This document shows, in pieces, positions 22,067 to 31,300 of a stretch of 38,432 nucleotides of DNA. The stretch is from positions 1 through 38,432 of the forward strand of contig DGMY01000057.1 in the NCBI GenBank assembly GCA_002388665.1. The letters are read 5' to 3'. Within the stretch, counting starts at the first letter, position 1, and every line of letters starts with the position of its first letter. The translations under genes and the position numbers were made by a program. Below the pieces are notes generated by a model that saw nothing but the letters and a program-made list of their open reading frames with translations, was not told the DNA's origin and ran no database searches. The DNA comes from Opitutia bacterium UBA4506 (GTDB lineage: Bacteria; Verrucomicrobiota; Verrucomicrobiia; Opitutales; Puniceicoccaceae).

Positions 22067-23989
22067 ATGAAAGTTCCAACCCTCTCCCATTGGTCGAATC
22101 GGCCGAACAATTTAACTTTTCTGGCGGGGCTGATGGTAGCCGTTGGGGCGGCGTCCTCCGCATCGGCTGAAGGCGTCTGGGATGGGGGAGGCTCCGATAG
22201 TTTATGGAGTACCAGTGAAAACTGGGATGACGACCAGTTGCCTGGAGTAGGGGACGACGTCGAGTTTGGGTCCGCGTTTACTTCGGGGACGCAAATCGAT
22301 CTGGATGGTGACCGAGAGGTGGGGACTTTGATTTTCTCCCAAGGTGGAACAGGTCTTATCATTAAGGACAATACGCTGACGATTAATTCAGGAATCACGA
22401 AGTCCGGGCCTACGGCGAATTCAGATTTTTGGAGCGCTGTCACTCTGCCGAACGATATCACAATCAGTTCGAGCACAGGAGGAAGGATCCGATTTCTTGG
22501 AACGCTGAGTGGATCGGGAGGGATTGAGTTTGTGGCCACAGGAGTCGCCAGTTCGTTGCAGTTGGATGGCAATAACACCGGATGGTCGGGAGGTCTGGTT
22601 CTTCAGTCAGGCGTAGCCAATTCCGTGGTGAATGTTTTTAACACCAATGGTCTCGGGACAGGGGACGTTGTTTGGAAGTCGGGTTCGACCGGTCCTTCGG
22701 TAATCATCAACGGTAGCTACATTATCGAAAATGACTTCACTCTCGAAGGAACTGCAGACCGAACGCTAAATACCTACAATGTATCAGGTGGTTCAGGTGG
22801 GGTAACTGAGCTAAACGGAAACATTTCGGGAGATGGGGCTTCGACGATTCGGTTTGCGCCCCGTGCGACGAATATTACGGGTCACATTTCTGAATTGAAC
22901 GGAGTCAATAGTAACGAGAACGCGAGTAGTCGAATGGTGTTCTTTGGGTCTTCGAACGATTCGACATCCGCGTTGGGTAACACATTTGTCATCGGGAATA
23001 ATGAGGCACTTGACTGGGGGCGCGTAATCCTAGGCCAAAGTAGCGCCGTAAAGGAGGACATCGCCTTTCTCTATAAGGACGGGATTACCATTTCCAGAAT
23101 GATTGAATTGAATGACGACGATCTGGGGGACGTTACTCTCGGAGTTTATGGGGATAATTCCACTGCTACCCACGCGGCAACGATTCAAGTGAGTAATTTC
23201 AGTCCGTCGGCCGAGACGAAGCAGTTGTACCTGACTGCAGGCACTGGGAGTCAGTTTACTCTAGCTGGTGATATTACATTGCCGGGTGCCGGGGATACTT
23301 TGAGTGTTTCGAAGATCGGGGAGGGCGTAGTCGTTCTTTCCAATGCCTCCGGAACCGGAATCAATGGTAGCACTTCGGTCAGCGAGGGAACTTTATTGGT
23401 GAACAACGAAACAGGTAGCGGCTTGGGAACAAGTGATGTGACTGTCGACGGTGGGACCCTGGGTGGTACCGGGCTCTTTAGTGGATCGGTGATTGTGAAT
23501 AGTGGCGGTACACTGGCCCCCGGTGCGAGTATTGAGTCACTGTCCTCCGGCGGGGTTTCCTTTGCGGATGGTTCTGTATTTTCTTATGAGGTGGATTCTG
23601 AGGCTCCATTGGCCACGGGTGCCGACCTGCTGTTGGTCAATGGTGACCTTTCGCTCACTGGGACTGTTGACCTCGAATTAGCGAACCTCTCTCTGGGTAC
23701 CTTTGATCCCGGGACGGTTCTGTCTTTGATCAACTATGACGGCACCTGGGACGGAGGCCTGTTCTCCTTTGAGTCCGATCTGTTGGAGAATCTCGAAACC
23801 TTCTCGTTCAATAGCCAAGAGTGGCAAATCGAGTACGATGCTTCTGTCGGAGGCAGCAATTTCAGTGATGAATATCTCGCTGGAGGCTCTTTTGTGAATA
23901 TCACTGCGATGATTCCAGAAGTCTCAGCATGGAATTGTACCGGGTTGATCGCTCTGGGTGCGGCTCTGTTTGTCCGTCGTCGAGTATAG
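22067..23989 (+). CDS. Autotransporter-type beta-strand repeat surface protein with PEP-CTERM-like sorting tail
   Basis: The 640-residue product has a signal peptide ending near ASAEG, then VWDGGGSDSLWSTSENWDDD, a sequence pattern typical of autotransporter-associated beta-strand (PATR) proteins. The C-terminal part repeats KIGEGVVVLSNAS, SVSEGTLLVNNETGSGLG and DVTVDGGTLGGTGLFSGSV, the hallmark of that repeat. It ends with IPEVSAWN, a hydrophobic helix and RRRV. This resembles the PEP-CTERM sorting signal recognised by exosortases, with Val replacing the usual Pro after PE. An exosortase gene is not in the window. The protein is probably displayed on the outer surface; its role in adhesion or polysaccharide binding is unknown. 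It begins a new transcript under operator copy D. Confidence 0.85.
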   Translation: MKVPTLSHWSNRPNNLTFLAGLMVAVGAASSASAEGVWDGGGSDSLWSTSENWDDDQLPGVGDDVEFGSAFTSGTQIDLDGDREVGTLIFSQGGTGLIIKDNTLTINSGITKSGPTANSDFWSAVTLPNDITISSSTGGRIRFLGTLSGSGGIEFVATGVASSLQLDGNNTGWSGGLVLQSGVANSVVNVFNTNGLGTGDVVWKSGSTGPSVIINGSYIIENDFTLEGTADRTLNTYNVSGGSGGVTELNGNISGDGASTIRFAPRATNITGHISELNGVNSNENASSRMVFFGSSNDSTSALGNTFVIGNNEALDWGRVILGQSSAVKEDIAFLYKDGITISRMIELNDDDLGDVTLGVYGDNSTATHAATIQVSNFSPSAETKQLYLTAGTGSQFTLAGDITLPGAGDTLSVSKIGEGVVVLSNASGTGINGSTSVSEGTLLVNNETGSGLGTSDVTVDGGTLGGTGLFSGSVIVNSGGTLAPGASIESLSSGGVSFADGSVFSYEVDSEAPLATGADLLLVNGDLSLTGTVDLELANLSLGTFDPGTVLSLINYDGTWDGGLFSFESDLLENLETFSFNSQEWQIEYDASVGGSNFSDEYLAGGSFVNITAMIPEVSAWNCTGLIALGAALFVRRRV

Positions 23990-24003
23990 TCCGGGGGATC
24001 AGT

Positions 24004-24741
24004 ATGCTAACAACGAAAACTGCTGTGTTCCGTTGCTGTCATTATGTCTTCCTCCTAGTGGGTCTATGCTCATTGCTGGCATCGGGTCCATTGTTTGGAG
24101 AGTCGACTGTTCTCGAGCAGGATTTCGATGATGTCCCGGAAGGTTTTGAGGGTCGCTTTGGAGAGGTCTTCGGTGGTTCGGATCCCTATGGACTGGAAGG
24201 TCGTTGGAGTGAATTCGGGTCAGTCGCGGGTTTTCCTCAAGTGAAGGATACATCGAGCTCTAGAGGAAATGTGGTTTCAATGAATCGGGTCGACGGAGAA
24301 CCCTCTCATCCACTCATTGGAAACTTTAATCCGTCATATCCGGCGAAGCGTCTGCGTCTGGAATGTGATTTGTGGGTCTCCGACGAGGAGTCAGTTGCTG
24401 TAAGTATTAGCAATCAAAATACATCAGTTGCGGGGATTCTGCTGAGGTCAGATGCCGTCGGCATCTGCATCTGGAATCCACGGGATCAATCATGGGTAAA
24501 AACCTATGATTCGATGCCTGTCGATGAGTGGTTTCGCTTAGTGATTGATTGTGATGTGGGAAGTGCTTCTTACGTGGTCACCATTGTGGGAGAAAACGGG
24601 AAGGAGTTGTTTGAAGCCGAAGGGCTGCTTGTGCCCGACTACATCGAGGACGAGGGGGTGAATGCCATTCTATTCAATCCTCAACCTGGATATGAAAAGG
24701 AGATCAAGGTCGACGATGTCAGTGTGACAGTCGGGTACTAG
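24004..24741 (+). CDS. Secreted beta-sandwich (concanavalin-like) protein
   Basis: The 245-residue product has a signal peptide (MLTTKTAVFRCC, then a hydrophobic run to LFGES) and an all-beta mature region. It begins VLEQDFDDVPEGF and closes with EIKVDDVSVTV. The pattern of short hydrophobic strands, the WFRLVIDCDVG segment and the DVSV ending resemble concanavalin/LamG-like carbohydrate-binding domains. The same opening and closing pattern appears in the last 200 residues of the protein at 13832-16591. It may bind polysaccharide or modify a surface protein. I chose ATG 24004, preceded by GGGGGAT as ribosome binding site. Translation from the longer frame at 23929 would overlap the surface protein and is unlikely. 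It lies 14 bp after the surface-protein stop. Confidence 0.7.
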   Translation: MLTTKTAVFRCCHYVFLLVGLCSLLASGPLFGESTVLEQDFDDVPEGFEGRFGEVFGGSDPYGLEGRWSEFGSVAGFPQVKDTSSSRGNVVSMNRVDGEPSHPLIGNFNPSYPAKRLRLECDLWVSDEESVAVSISNQNTSVAGILLRSDAVGICIWNPRDQSWVKTYDSMPVDEWFRLVIDCDVGSASYVVTIVGENGKELFEAEGLLVPDYIEDEGVNAILFNPQPGYEKEIKVDDVSVTVGY

Positions 24742-24778
24742 AATTAATCTGAACAAAATCGGTATACGAAAGAGAAAC

Positions 24779-25474
24779 ATGATGAAACTAATACCGAGAT
24801 CAGCCTTAACCTATTTGAGAAACGAAAAACGATCGGGGTTCACGTTGGTCGAACTTTTGTCGGTGATCGCGATAATAGCGGTCCTAGCGGGAATCCTTTT
24901 GCCGAGCATCGGCTACGTGAGGTCGAGTGCACGAAATTCAAAGTGTGTTTCGAATATGCGGCAGCAGTACATGACTGCGATGTCATACGTGAGTGATAAG
25001 GGGGTATTGCCGCGGGCTGTCGACACAGGCACCTATTGGTTTCGCGAGCTGGCGCCGTACCTCGATTATGACCCTGCGAAGACAGGAAAAGACTATTCGT
25101 TGTTCATGTGTCCGGAGCGTCCGGTTGATCGATTACAGGAAATCGTTTCGGAACAAGGTGGGTCGATCAGTTACGGTGGATATCTGACGAATCCGATCGT
25201 ATGTGGCATACCCCCCAATAGCCTGCCGGTTAAAAAGCCGGCCCAATTTACGGATGCTACGAATACATGGATGATAGCCGACGGAAATGGGCAAGCTGCG
25301 GCGTATATCTGGGACGATCGATCGATCGAAGAGAGAATTGCCTACGACCATAAAGTGGGTGGCGAGATGGTTGCTAATATTATCATGCTGGACGGTCGCG
25401 CGACTTCGAAAACTCTCGAGGAAATGCTCGAGAATGAAGGCAACTTCTGGCGAGATCCGCGGATCTCGGATTGA
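24779..25474 (+). CDS. Prepilin-type N-terminal cleavage/methylation protein (pseudopilin-like, DUF1559-like)
   Basis: The 231-residue protein carries a type IV prepilin signal, cleaved between Gly20 and Phe21 in RSGFTLVELLSVIAII, with Glu25 at the position required for pilin assembly. The remaining hydrophobic helix (VLAGILLPSIGYV) and the NSKCVSNMRQQYMTAMSYVSD stretch, followed by a compact C-terminal domain ending NEGNFWRDPRI, are typical of the solitary pseudopilin-like proteins that are abundant in planctomycetes, lentisphaeres and verrucomicrobia. Their function is not known. It is processed by a prepilin peptidase not encoded here. It is the third gene of the surface operon, with a 37-bp gap. 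Confidence 0.85.
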   Translation: MMKLIPRSALTYLRNEKRSGFTLVELLSVIAIIAVLAGILLPSIGYVRSSARNSKCVSNMRQQYMTAMSYVSDKGVLPRAVDTGTYWFRELAPYLDYDPAKTGKDYSLFMCPERPVDRLQEIVSEQGGSISYGGYLTNPIVCGIPPNSLPVKKPAQFTDATNTWMIADGNGQAAAYIWDDRSIEERIAYDHKVGGEMVANIIMLDGRATSKTLEEMLENEGNFWRDPRISD

Positions 25475-25548
25475 AGAGATTCATCGCCCCGTTCAGGTTT
25501 GGGGACGTCTTTTCCGAGGACTAGCATCCCCCCGCTGAAAGTTCTACC

Positions 25549-25573
25549 GGGCTAGCCCCTTAAGAGGCGGGCT
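25549..25573. terminator. Weak candidate terminator between convergent genes
   Basis: GGGCTAGCCC (25549-25558) is a perfect 10-base palindrome, and AGCCC at 25554-25558 can alternatively pair with GGGCT at 25569-25573. It lies in the 110-bp gap between the convergent pseudopilin-like and SDR genes, where a bidirectional terminator is expected. No T-run follows on either strand, so confidence is low. Confidence 0.3.
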
Positions 25574-25584
25574 GTGTGTCCTCG

Positions 25585-26358
25585 TTAGTGAGCGCTAAAG
25601 CCCCCATCAACCACCATATTCTCGCCTGTTAGATAGGAGGAAGCCGTGGAAAGGAGGAATATCACTGGGCCGGCGAGTTCGCTGGCTGTCGCCATTCGTC
25701 CGAGATAGGTCTGGTTATTGTAGTTTTCGACAAATTCCGGGGCTTGTCCGGAGAAGAGTCCTCCTGCTGAGACGCAGTTTACGCGGACATCCCGTCGGCC
25801 ATATACACCCGCGTAGAAACGGGTTAGATTGATTAGGCCCGCTTTATGAAAGTAGTAGTCGGGGATTAGATTTTTCTCCAAATCATCGTAGAGTGAAGTG
25901 GTGGGGCCATTCATTCCGTAGATGGAGCCAATGTTGACGATACTGCCGCCTCTCTCCTGATTGGCCATTAGCTCACCGAAATGACGATGCATCAGAAGGA
26001 TGCCGCGAGAGTTCACGGCCATCGATTGATCCCATTGCTCAATGGATCCGGAGAGACCATTCATCGGGCGAGACACCGCATTGTTGACCAACCCATCCAG
26101 TGTTCCGAACTTGTCGAGGACCAGGGAGCAGAGGCGCGTCACCGATGTTTCATCGGACTGATCTAGCGTCTCTACGTGAATTGCTCCTGGGCATTTATCA
26201 GCGGCCTCCTGCAGTGCCTTCTTGTTTCGCGATGCCGCGATGACCGTAGCCCCTGCAGTAGCAAGTGCGGAAAGGATGGCAAAGCCATATTTTCCAGCTC
26301 CTCCGGTCAGGAGGATTGTTTTACCTCTGATCGAAAATAGAGTGTTAGGATTTTCCAT
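25585..26358 (-). CDS. Short-chain dehydrogenase/reductase (SDR)
   Basis: This 257-residue classical SDR oxidoreductase shows the cofactor loop LTGGAGKYGFAIL near residue 17, the NNA-type strand VNNAV, the catalytic Ser in VNIGSIYG, and the YxxxK motif as YYFHK. It ends with the usual substrate-loop tail ASSYLTGENMVVDGGFSAH. NAD(P)-dependent SDRs of this type commonly oxidise sugar or sugar-acid hydroxyls. I chose ATG 26358, since the upstream extension (to 26448) lies in the aldolase gene. The ATG overlaps the aldolase stop by 14 bp, so the genes are translationally coupled. It is the last gene of the Gfo-aldolase-SDR operon. Confidence 0.92.
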   Translation of the reverse strand: MENPNTLFSIRGKTILLTGGAGKYGFAILSALATAGATVIAASRNKKALQEAADKCPGAIHVETLDQSDETSVTRLCSLVLDKFGTLDGLVNNAVSRPMNGLSGSIEQWDQSMAVNSRGILLMHRHFGELMANQERGGSIVNIGSIYGMNGPTTSLYDDLEKNLIPDYYFHKAGLINLTRFYAGVYGRRDVRVNCVSAGGLFSGQAPEFVENYNNQTYLGRMATASELAGPVIFLLSTASSYLTGENMVVDGGFSAH

Positions 26359-27157
26359 ACAAAGAGCCTGGGTCAATAGGGGCAGTTTCAGTTGTAAAAG
26401 GTCGGATTGCGTTGATGATTCCCTGATTGAGCGAGACGACATCGGCACCTGTGTGAACCAGAGAATAACCTCGATTCAATAGCTCCTCCGGGGAATAGGG
26501 CGCAGCCACAGCGACGCATCGTTTTCCGTGGGCTAGAGCGGCTGCTTCGACTTTTTGGCGAGCTTCGAGAACGGCTGGATCGTTGATCTCTCCTGCTTTT
26601 CCCAGTAGGTGGGCGTAATCTCCGGGCCCAAACATCAGTAGGTCAATTCCTTCTACGGCTGCGATGGAATCAACGTTCAGGACCCCCTCCGGAGATTCTA
26701 TCTGGACGATAACCATCTTTTGATGATTGGAGAACTCGACGTATTCATGGGTGGGGATCTGTGCATATCCTCCATCAGCGTTTCCTCCGTCCATGGGCCG
26801 TTCCCCGATCGGGTGAAACTTTGTCCATTTGACGATCTGTTTCGCTTCTTCGGCTGTGGTGACATGGGGGACCATGATCCCCGCAGCTCCCGCTTCGATC
26901 GGCCGAATATAGTCGCTGTAGGATCCTTTGGATACCCTGACAATCACGTCGGTATCGTGAAGCGCGGCGGCCCGGATTTGGTTCTCCAGGTTCAGCCAGT
27001 CATTGGATACGTGCTCATTGCACAGCCAAAGGGCGGAGACGCCAGCTCTGGCTGCGATCTCTGCAACCCTCGGGTCGGCCAGGTTTAGCTTGTATAGTGT
27101 AGAGAGTCTTCCCTGACTCAATTCTCGTAGAACCCGGCTTTTGCGGAGATGTGTCAT
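26345..27157 (-). CDS. HpcH/HpaI-type class II aldolase
   Basis: This 270-residue TIM-barrel, metal-dependent aldolase of the HpcH/HpaI family cleaves 2-keto-3-deoxy acids to pyruvate and an aldehyde. The sequence shows NEHVSNDW (His of the substrate pocket), IRPIEAGAAGIMVPHV, and the metal ligands in VIVQIESPEGVLN (Glu) and LLMFGPGDYA (Asp). The final third carries CVAVAAPY and HTGADVVSLNQGI. Placed with dehydrogenases and downstream of an enolase-superfamily dehydratase in the window, it would end a non-phosphorylative route from a sugar acid to central metabolism. The substrate chain length is not readable. It lies 22 bp after the second Gfo/Idh/MocA gene. Confidence 0.92.
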   Translation of the reverse strand: MTHLRKSRVLRELSQGRLSTLYKLNLADPRVAEIAARAGVSALWLCNEHVSNDWLNLENQIRAAALHDTDVIVRVSKGSYSDYIRPIEAGAAGIMVPHVTTAEEAKQIVKWTKFHPIGERPMDGGNADGGYAQIPTHEYVEFSNHQKMVIVQIESPEGVLNVDSIAAVEGIDLLMFGPGDYAHLLGKAGEINDPAVLEARQKVEAAALAHGKRCVAVAAPYSPEELLNRGYSLVHTGADVVSLNQGIINAIRPFTTETAPIDPGSLYGKS

Positions 27158-27179
27158 GTTATTGCTTTCTTACAGTTGG

Positions 27180-28088
27180 CTAGGAGGAGAGGCTGATCTC
27201 TATTCCGTTGTTGTTTCGGCTCTCTCGGCCCGCAATTAGAACTTCCATAAGTTTGCGGGTTTCATCGAATTGGATGGGAGAAGACTCTTTTCTCATCCAA
27301 GAGACAACGGACTCCAATTGGCGTCGAAACGCGGTGTAGGTGTCTGTTAGGGCGACCGTATCGTAGTTCGATTGACCATGGAAATGGAATCGAAATGCGC
27401 CGCCTGTGGCATCAGTGGTGGTCGCCAGAGTGATCGTGGTCCCGCATTGATGGGTAATGATAGCGATAGAGTTGTTCTGTTTCTCAACCAGACGAATGGA
27501 CTCGAAATCGGGTCCAAGAATTCGGCTTACGGGTTCGAGGAGATGGATCCCATACCGTTCCCAGCTTTTGGGAGTAGCTGCTGTGATCCAGCGCCAGTCG
27601 CTTCCAATCGAGTCAATTTCCGGTGCGTAGCGCATACCGCTCGATGAGAGAATCGAAGCTCCTTCTTCAATCCATCGCGAAAATTGATCCAGATCGTCCC
27701 TGTTGGTTGCCAGAGGTTTGTCAACGAAAACGGGTAGACCTGATTCTATGAAGGGGCGAGCCCGCCTGACATGATCGTCGCCGTCGTCGGTTGCAATGAT
27801 CACGCCGTCCACCTCGCCGATGACATCCTCGGGGTTCTTGACCACGGTTTCGATTCCAGTAGCCCGAGCGACGAGCGGTCCCTCCCCGGGATGGTCCGTC
27901 CAGATGTGCGTTACTGTTGCCCCCTGAATGGGTTCGTCGGGGCGGGCATTTAAGTACTTTGGTATCGCCGGGTATGGGCAGGCCTCGATCGCGGCTGAAT
28001 CGTATCCATTCACCAATGCAGACCATGAGTAAGGGTGGCCGTTCCCGGGAATCATGCCGATCATCGCGAGTCTCAGTTCGTTTTTCAT
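27180..28088 (-). CDS. Gfo/Idh/MocA family oxidoreductase
   Basis: The 302-residue product starts MKNELRLAMIGMIPGNGHPYS; the cofactor loop is unusual because the GxGxxG is stretched to GMIPGNGH. The conserved Lys is present as VFVDKPLA (DKP instead of the common EKP). It is shorter than most family members (about 340-390), and the C-terminal domain is reduced. The catalytic role is therefore less certain than for the 12631 gene, and it could act on a different sugar. ATG 28088 is chosen because the upstream extension to 28157 lacks family features. It is the first gene of the Gfo-aldolase-SDR operon, and an inverted repeat lies about 125 bp upstream. Confidence 0.82.
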   Translation of the reverse strand: MKNELRLAMIGMIPGNGHPYSWSALVNGYDSAAIEACPYPAIPKYLNARPDEPIQGATVTHIWTDHPGEGPLVARATGIETVVKNPEDVIGEVDGVIIATDDGDDHVRRARPFIESGLPVFVDKPLATNRDDLDQFSRWIEEGASILSSSGMRYAPEIDSIGSDWRWITAATPKSWERYGIHLLEPVSRILGPDFESIRLVEKQNNSIAIITHQCGTTITLATTTDATGGAFRFHFHGQSNYDTVALTDTYTAFRRQLESVVSWMRKESSPIQFDETRKLMEVLIAGRESRNNNGIEISLSS

Positions 28089-28212
28089 TGTCGTGGGTTG
28101 TCTGCGCGCGCGGCGATTGGAATTCGCAGGAATCATTCCTGCAAACTCGATCTGCAAATAGTTGGCGGCTTCGATTTTTGTAGGGTTAAGGATTTCTTCA
28201 AATGAAATCTAT

Positions 28213-28234
28213 ATTACGTTATACGATACGTAAT
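28213..28234. promoter_or_regulatory. Inverted repeat (ATTACGT ... ACGTAAT) between the Gfo/Idh and beta-galactosidase genes
   Basis: ATTACGT (28213-28219) and ACGTAAT (28228-28234) form a perfect 7-bp inverted repeat around an 8-base centre (TATACGAT). It lies 125 bp upstream of the Gfo/Idh gene and about 110 bp downstream of the beta-galactosidase stop, in a 257-bp gap with no ORF. Its size and spacing suit a dimeric regulator, different from the TAC-NN-GTA motif. Confidence 0.4.
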
Positions 28235-28345
28235 CCCGTCCGAAGGTGGCAAGCAAAAGTTGCGCGAAAGTGGGAAATCAATGTAGTGCGAGGAACGCTA
28301 CACAGTAGGATCTGGAGTTGTGGTTTCTCTTTCCGGGATGGCTGT

Positions 28346-31300
28346 CTACGGAGACATTTCGCTGCAGATGAGATCAACCGCGAATTCGTAGGTTCCGGGT
28401 GTGGAGATTCGATACGGATCAAGTGGCGTTTCTCCCCAACTGTTGTTCCCGCCGACGCCCATCTGCCATCCAGAGAGGGTTACGGTATGGTCGTTTGGGT
28501 CGGGCAGGTGAGCGGGGTGGTTGGTTTCCTCCAAGTCGAGTTCCGAACAGGGCCAGATGCTGCAGCCGGTAAGTGTCGGGCTCGCGGATCTGATCTTCAA
28601 TCGGCAGTGGGGGCCGCTAAGTTCGAGCCACCGTATGTCGGACCGATGAGCATTCTCCTGGGGGCGCGGATAGGGAGTGGGCCACTCGTTGGTGGGAAGG
28701 TTGTGAATTGACACTTTTGCCCCGTTGAGGCGATCGCAATAATTCTCGTGGGGGCCTCGACCGAACCAGCGTGTTCTTTCGAACTCCTTTGGCAGTTCAA
28801 ATTGGAGTCCAATCCGAGGGAGTTCGGGTACTGTGGCCGGAAGAGAGATCTTAAGGCGTATACGCAGGGTTCCGTCGCCGAAGAGAGTGTAGACCATCGC
28901 CAGATCTACCCCGTCGAGTTCAGGGGATCCCATCCTCAGGATGGAGGTTACTTCCTCTGCGTCCGGTCGGGTCACGAATTGGATATCCGTCAAATGGGCG
29001 CCTTCGATGGCATTCTTCCATGGGGCCATTCGTTCGGGAACCTTCCAGCCGATGTCGTTGTCGGTTGGCACGCGCCAGAAGTTTGGGGTGACGGGTCTGG
29101 GCAAGTATTCGTAGTTTCCCCGGCGTGCCGAGGTGATCAGCCCGCTCTTCCTGTCGACGATGACGGTTGTCCCGGAGGCGATGAGGGAGATGGCCTCACT
29201 GGTTTCTGAACGGTGGACCTCTCCGCCTGACGGGGCGGGAGTGCTTTGCGGTTCTCTAAGAAGGAACTGTTCCCATGCTATCTCGTGGCCCGCTTCCGCC
29301 CAGCTGGAGTCGAAAGCCGTAGAGAATGTAATCTGGAGCCAGACTTCTTCGTTTTCGGCGGTTCGAAGGGAGTCCTGTAGATCAAGTGTAACCGTCGTAC
29401 GCGCGCCGGGTTCGGTGGGTAGTACTGGGAGGTCGCCTTGCGCTACTGTCTTTCCCTCGGCTTCAACCTTCCATTGTCCCCTAAAATTCTCGAGAGAGGT
29501 GAAGGCAAAATTATTTTGAATCTGCACGCGCCCCGCCGCGAGATCGCTCGGGGATGCTGTCATCGCAATGTACTGCTGTACTTTGCGTGCTTCGCTGTAG
29601 TGAGGGTAGGGCACTCGGTCGGCATTGACTAGACCGTTGTAGCAAAAGCGGCCGTCGTTCGGTTTGTCTCCGAAATCTCCTCCCCATGCGTGGAAAGGAA
29701 TTCCTTCGGGATCTTTTGTGAGCAAGGTCTGGTCGGCCCAATCCCAGATGAAACCGCCCCATAATTCAGGGTGTGCCTCAAAGAGATCCCAATACTCTTT
29801 GAAATTTCCCAACGAGTTGCCATGGGCATGCGCATACTCGTTCGTTAAAAATGGCCTCCCGGACGGATAGGGGCCGTGTTGTTCGGGGCTTCCTTGCTCT
29901 CCGTGTTCTCCCTTGCGCACTGCGTTACCGTCGACGTGATCGCGTAGCCATTCCGGAGTGGGGTAGGTTTGGCTGTCCATGTCGGCGGCTAGATTCATGT
30001 CCGCGTACTGGATCAGTCGTTTCTCGGGGTCGTTCTGGAGCAGTTCCTCTCTCATGGAAAGGAAGGTGTCCCCGTATCCGGCCTCATTGCCTAGAGACCA
30101 CATGGCGATGCAAGGGTGCCCTCGGTCGCGAATCACCATCTTGCGAACTCGATCGGCCGCCATGCGACCCCAGATGGGATCATCGCCGGGAAGGACCCGT
30201 TTGTGGTAACTGAGGCCGTGGCTTTCGACATTGGCCTCATCCATAACCAGTAGGCCGTGACGGTTGCACAGTTCGTACCAGCGTGGGTCGTTCGGGTAGT
30301 GGGCGGTGCGGACGAAGTTGAAATTAGCCTGTTTCATCAGGCGGATGTCTTCTTCCATGTCGGCCATTGAAACGACGTAGCCGGTCTTGGGATTGGATTC
30401 ATGGCGGTTGACGCCTTTGATCTTAATCGGACTGTTGTTTATGCAGAACTGCCCGTCGATTACGCCTAGTCGCCGGAATCCGATCTCGGTCTTTCGCGTT
30501 TCAATGGTTTGGCCGGTATGGGCATCGATCAGCTCAACGACTGCGGTATAGAGAGTTGGTGTCTCGTGGGACCATAGATCGGGTTTCCGGACCGTAACCG
30601 CCGAGGAGGTTCCGGTTTGATCGGTGATGGTTTCGTCGATGAGAATTTCGCCCTGGAGGGCGTCGCAACTTGACGGCTTCAGATGCAGTCGTAGCTGCAA
30701 GGGAGGAGTGGGTCCCTTTTCGATCCGGAGGGTGTAGGAAAGCTGGATCCGGGCTTCCGCCAAATCTTCGGCGAGGGTGCTTTCAATGTGGAAATCCCAT
30801 AGGGTCGTGGCTGGTGTGTGGTAGAGAAATACGTCCCGAAAGATCCCGCTGAGCCGCCACATGTCTTGGTCCTCCAAATACGAACCAGCGCAAAACCGGT
30901 ATACCTCCACTGCGAGGATGTTCGGCCCTTCACCTTCGGAGAGCAGAAAATCGGTGATGTCAAACTCAGAGGGTGACCGCGAATCCTGGCTGTAGCCGAC
31001 CTGGCGCCCGTTCACCCATACGTAGAAGGCGGAGCTCACGCCGGCGAAGTGCAGGAGGATCCGCCCGCTGGCTTTCCAATTTTCGGGCAGAGTGAAATAC
31101 CGGCGATAGGAGCCTACCGGGTTTCGTTCGTTGAAGGTAGTATAGTACTCTGGAGGTTCGTCTTCGACGCGGGGCGGGTTCGCGGCGAATGGATACTCGT
31201 AGTTCGTATAAATTGGGGTGCCATATTGATTTGTTTCCCAGCAGCCGGGTACTGGAAAGCTTGACCATTCACTGGCGTCGTATCCGGACTCAAAGAAGTT

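Noticed and set aside
24742..24778. GGTATAC in the gap before the pseudopilin-like gene as another operator copy
   Set aside because: The two half-sites abut without the 2-base centre and the flanks do not match, so it is probably chance.
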